Shown here: positions 59,735-64,000 of the stretch, in pieces
Layout: each line of letters begins with the position of its first letter
Numbering within the stretch: the first letter of the stretch is position 1
NCBI RefSeq assembly: GCF_900963305.1
Contig: NC_042521.1
Location: 186,001 to 250,000, forward strand
DNA from: Echeneis naucrates
Taxonomy: Eukaryota > Chordata > Actinopteri > Carangiformes > Echeneidae
Direction of reading: 5' to 3'
Length of the DNA stretch: 64,000 bases
Made by a program: the position numbers and the translations under genes
The notes under the pieces: generated by a model
Seen by the model: the letters and a program-made list of their open reading frames with translations, nothing else
The model's database searches: none
Told to the model about the DNA's origin: nothing

Positions 59735-62238
59735 TTATTAATCAGCTGTTTGTCATTAATCAGTTTAAATATTTATCCGTGGTTCAGAGGTCAAAGGTTA
59801 AATGTGTGATTATTGATTAACTGTCAAAGATGTTTGTCTCAGCTGATCGGAGGATGTGGGGTCTCTACGGTTCATCGTCTGGGAACATGATTGTTTTTCT
59901 TCCATTCGTGAAGAAAATCAGTTTAGTAAAGTTTTTTCAGGGGACGGTGGCTCTTGTATCCAGAGTAATGGGCATCAAACAGCATTCCCTTCAGCGTCAA
60001 GTTTTCAATTCAGATGGTTTTCTCTGCTGAGTTTTGATTAAAATGAAGAAGCTGATACTGAATTTTAACTGAATTAAAATAAATGACTTGTACAATAAAG
60101 TTTGAATAAACAAAAAGTTTTACGTCACTTTTCCTTTTTGCTCTTTTAAAATTTGATTTGTTTGATTTGATTTGAAATGTAAAATTACTTTTTACTTTTT
60201 CTAGAAAAATATTTGGGCTATAAATTTGTTTTGCAACAAAATGAAAAACTTTTCTTTTTAATTTGATTTGAAATAAACCTGATTCTGAGTTTTGAGGGAA
60301 ATTTCTGCTCTCCATGAAATACAGTTTTCATAATTAAAGAATAAACATCATTTTTATTATCGTGTTAATATGTAATTTTCATTGATCCAGACCTGGGACC
60401 AGGTTTTACAGAGTCTGAAGTTAGCGCCGCTGCCTTTGGCTCGATGTGGAGCTTTTTTCAGCTCTTTAGCATCATTAACATCTCCCATTAAATCAACACC
60501 ATGTTGCTGCTTCCATCTTAACAGGCTTTAATGGGTTTTGTGTTAAAATCAAAATGAAGAACAAAAGATAAGTTTCTCTCGTGATAAATGCACTTAAAGA
60601 TTCTGATGAAGAAGAAACAAGGCAATGAAGGTTTTTAGTGTCAGGGACAAGTTTCATCAGACTGAAACGTGGTTCTCTCTGGACTCAGCAGACCAATCCA
60701 GAAAAACTTCAATTTTTTTTTTTTTTTAAAACCACATATTTACACTCACTTGTTTTGAGTCAAAAAGTGACATTTAGCATCATATATGTGTCCGAATAAT
60801 TAGAAAACATTTTGGTCTGTCCATTGAAGAGGACGACAGTCAGAGCTGAACCTGGTCTAAGGTCTGAAAAAAGCACTTCTGAGGTCAGAACCTGAACAGC
60901 CCATCCTGTTGCATTGATAACATTCAGAATTCGCTTCATTCACACAAACATTTTCACAAGAGAAGAACCAAGACCAGAGTTTTGCTATTTAAGTTGCATT
61001 TCAGGTAAACTTCAGTCATGACTGCATTGGGGTTGCGTATAACGTAGCTAGGCTAACGGTTAGCAGAGGATAACAACAATAACACATCTGTGCTTCTTCA
61101 ATAGTGGTCAGAACACAAAGAACAGCTGTACAGATGTTAATAATAATATTAATGTTAACAACAGCGACGCAACATCGGCTTCATTCCAGCAGCTTGTTAT
61201 GCTAATACTAACTTGTGTTGCTTGTGGCTGATCCATAAACCTTCAGAAAAATTAAGAGATACGGAAAACTGTGACGATAGACAAGAAATCAGTCTGACGA
61301 GAATTAAAGTTTGTGAATGAGCTAAAGTCCATAAGAATGAAAACAAACTTTTAAGTCTGAAATGTGAAATTAGCGTTATGAGCTAGTGACCAGCATTCTG
61401 AACATTTTTTATTTGAAAATGAACGTTTAAATAAACATTCCGTCATTTACATTAATTTGCAAATAGAAGAAAAACAGGCTACATCTGTTTTATTTCATAT
61501 CATCAGATTGCTAGCCATTAGCATGACTCTTTAACGAAGGTTGGTTTTGTTCCATCTCTGCTAACTTTAAACTCCAAACCCAACTTAGTTCTAAACTTGA
61601 GCAAAACAAGCGTGCCGGCTAGATTGCTAACTCGTGTCTGCTCAGCTATTCTACGTTCGTTCTGATAAGCAGGTAGCTACAAACTTAGCTACAAGCTAAT
61701 CAGTTCAGGTAATGCTAACTAACACCGCATCTACTGGATTTGTTATCTAGTCTATGCTAACCTGCTAAAAATGTCTTGAATGTTGTAATCAGAAGAGAAA
61801 TGATGCAAATATGAAACTGGAATAAAGCCTCTGTAATGTCACAACGTGAGTATCAACAGGAAGTGTTAACGTACAGAAAGAAAGTGTTCACTCCTCAACA
61901 CTGAGGACACGTCTGTTTAGTTTTAGTGGACGGTTTAAAAAAAACAAACAAACAAACAAACAAACAAAAAAAAAAAAACACATTCACATATCCAGGACAC
62001 AGATCTTCTCGTTCACAGGAATGTTTCTGTTTCTGCCTTTGTTAAATATGCTCACACATGGTTAGTGTGTTAGTTCGCAGGACAGAGACAATGATGTTGG
62101 AGAAACTGTCCAGGTCCAGGTCTGCTCTGTGAGTTTCATCTTCTTCAACAAGATCAAAGTTCAGATCAAGTGAAGATCTGGTCTTATTCCAGATCCAGGT
62201 TCAGGTCCAGGAGGACTGAGCAGGACCCAGATGTGTGG
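59735..62238 (-). other. MINDY1-PI4KB converging ends and PI4KB 3' UTR
   Basis: No coding region is seen. A minus-strand AATAAA at 60358-60353 may end PI4KB, giving a 3' UTR of about 1.9 kb. A poly(T) run at 60712-60726 and a (CAAA)n tract at 61941-61978 lie inside it. Confidence 0.45.
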
Positions 62239-63938
<1,700 letters not shown>

Positions 63939-64000
63939 CTGAAACAAACACACACACAAGCAGACAGACACAGTGAGTTGTGTTGAGTTGTGCATCTGCC

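Overview
This is a gene-dense stretch of ray-finned fish DNA, most likely a percomorph teleost. The introns are short, CA/GT microsatellites are abundant, and LINE and Tc1-type relics are of kinds common in fish. I recognise ten protein-coding genes, all vertebrate orthologues from the human 1q21 neighbourhood. In window order they are POGZ (minus, 5' part only), VPS45 (plus), PLEKHO1 (plus), ANP32E (minus), GABPB2 (minus), MLLT11 (minus), CDC42SE1 (plus), BNIPL (minus), MINDY1 (plus) and PI4KB (minus, 3' part only). Genes were identified by comparing translated exons with remembered human proteins. Exon borders come from GT/AG signals and reading phase. For VPS45 (568 aa), PLEKHO1 (625 or 626), GABPB2 (431), MLLT11 (86), CDC42SE1 (71) and MINDY1 (559) the exons join into one open frame.

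Layout. 0-3.6 kb: start of POGZ and a shared upstream region with a CRE. 3.6-11.6 kb: VPS45, with a 3 kb broken Tx1/L1-type LINE and a long TCTCTG repeat in its thirteenth intron. 11.8-17.2 kb: PLEKHO1, with an intronic minisatellite and a perfect palindrome carrying two AP-1 sites. 17.2-22.9 kb: 3' ends and a LINE fragment. 22.9-25.9 kb: ANP32E. 26-32 kb: GABPB2 with a long 3' region. 34-37.5 kb: MLLT11. 38-47 kb: CDC42SE1 and its long 3' UTR. 48.8-52.5 kb: BNIPL, with a Thr/Ala-rich coding repeat. 52.6-55.3 kb: a Tc1 relic, a minisatellite and a telomere-like tract. 55.4-59.7 kb: MINDY1. 60-64 kb: PI4KB.

The genes do not form a single pathway, and no operon or defence island is present. Shared themes are endosome/Golgi trafficking and lipid signalling (VPS45, PI4KB), actin and Cdc42 signalling (PLEKHO1, CDC42SE1, BNIPL), chromatin and transcription (POGZ, ANP32E, GABPB2, MLLT11) and ubiquitin editing (MINDY1).

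I saw no CRISPR array, tRNA, rRNA, LTR element or virus-like element. I found no wholly new biological system. The observations most worth a second look are the BNIPL repeat exon, complementary CA/GT tracts at MINDY1 intron ends, a LINE whose reverse-transcriptase core is replaced by telomere-like DNA, the expanded Ser-Pro-Arg tail of PLEKHO1, the missing central block of GABPB2, and an excess of perfect CRE palindromes.
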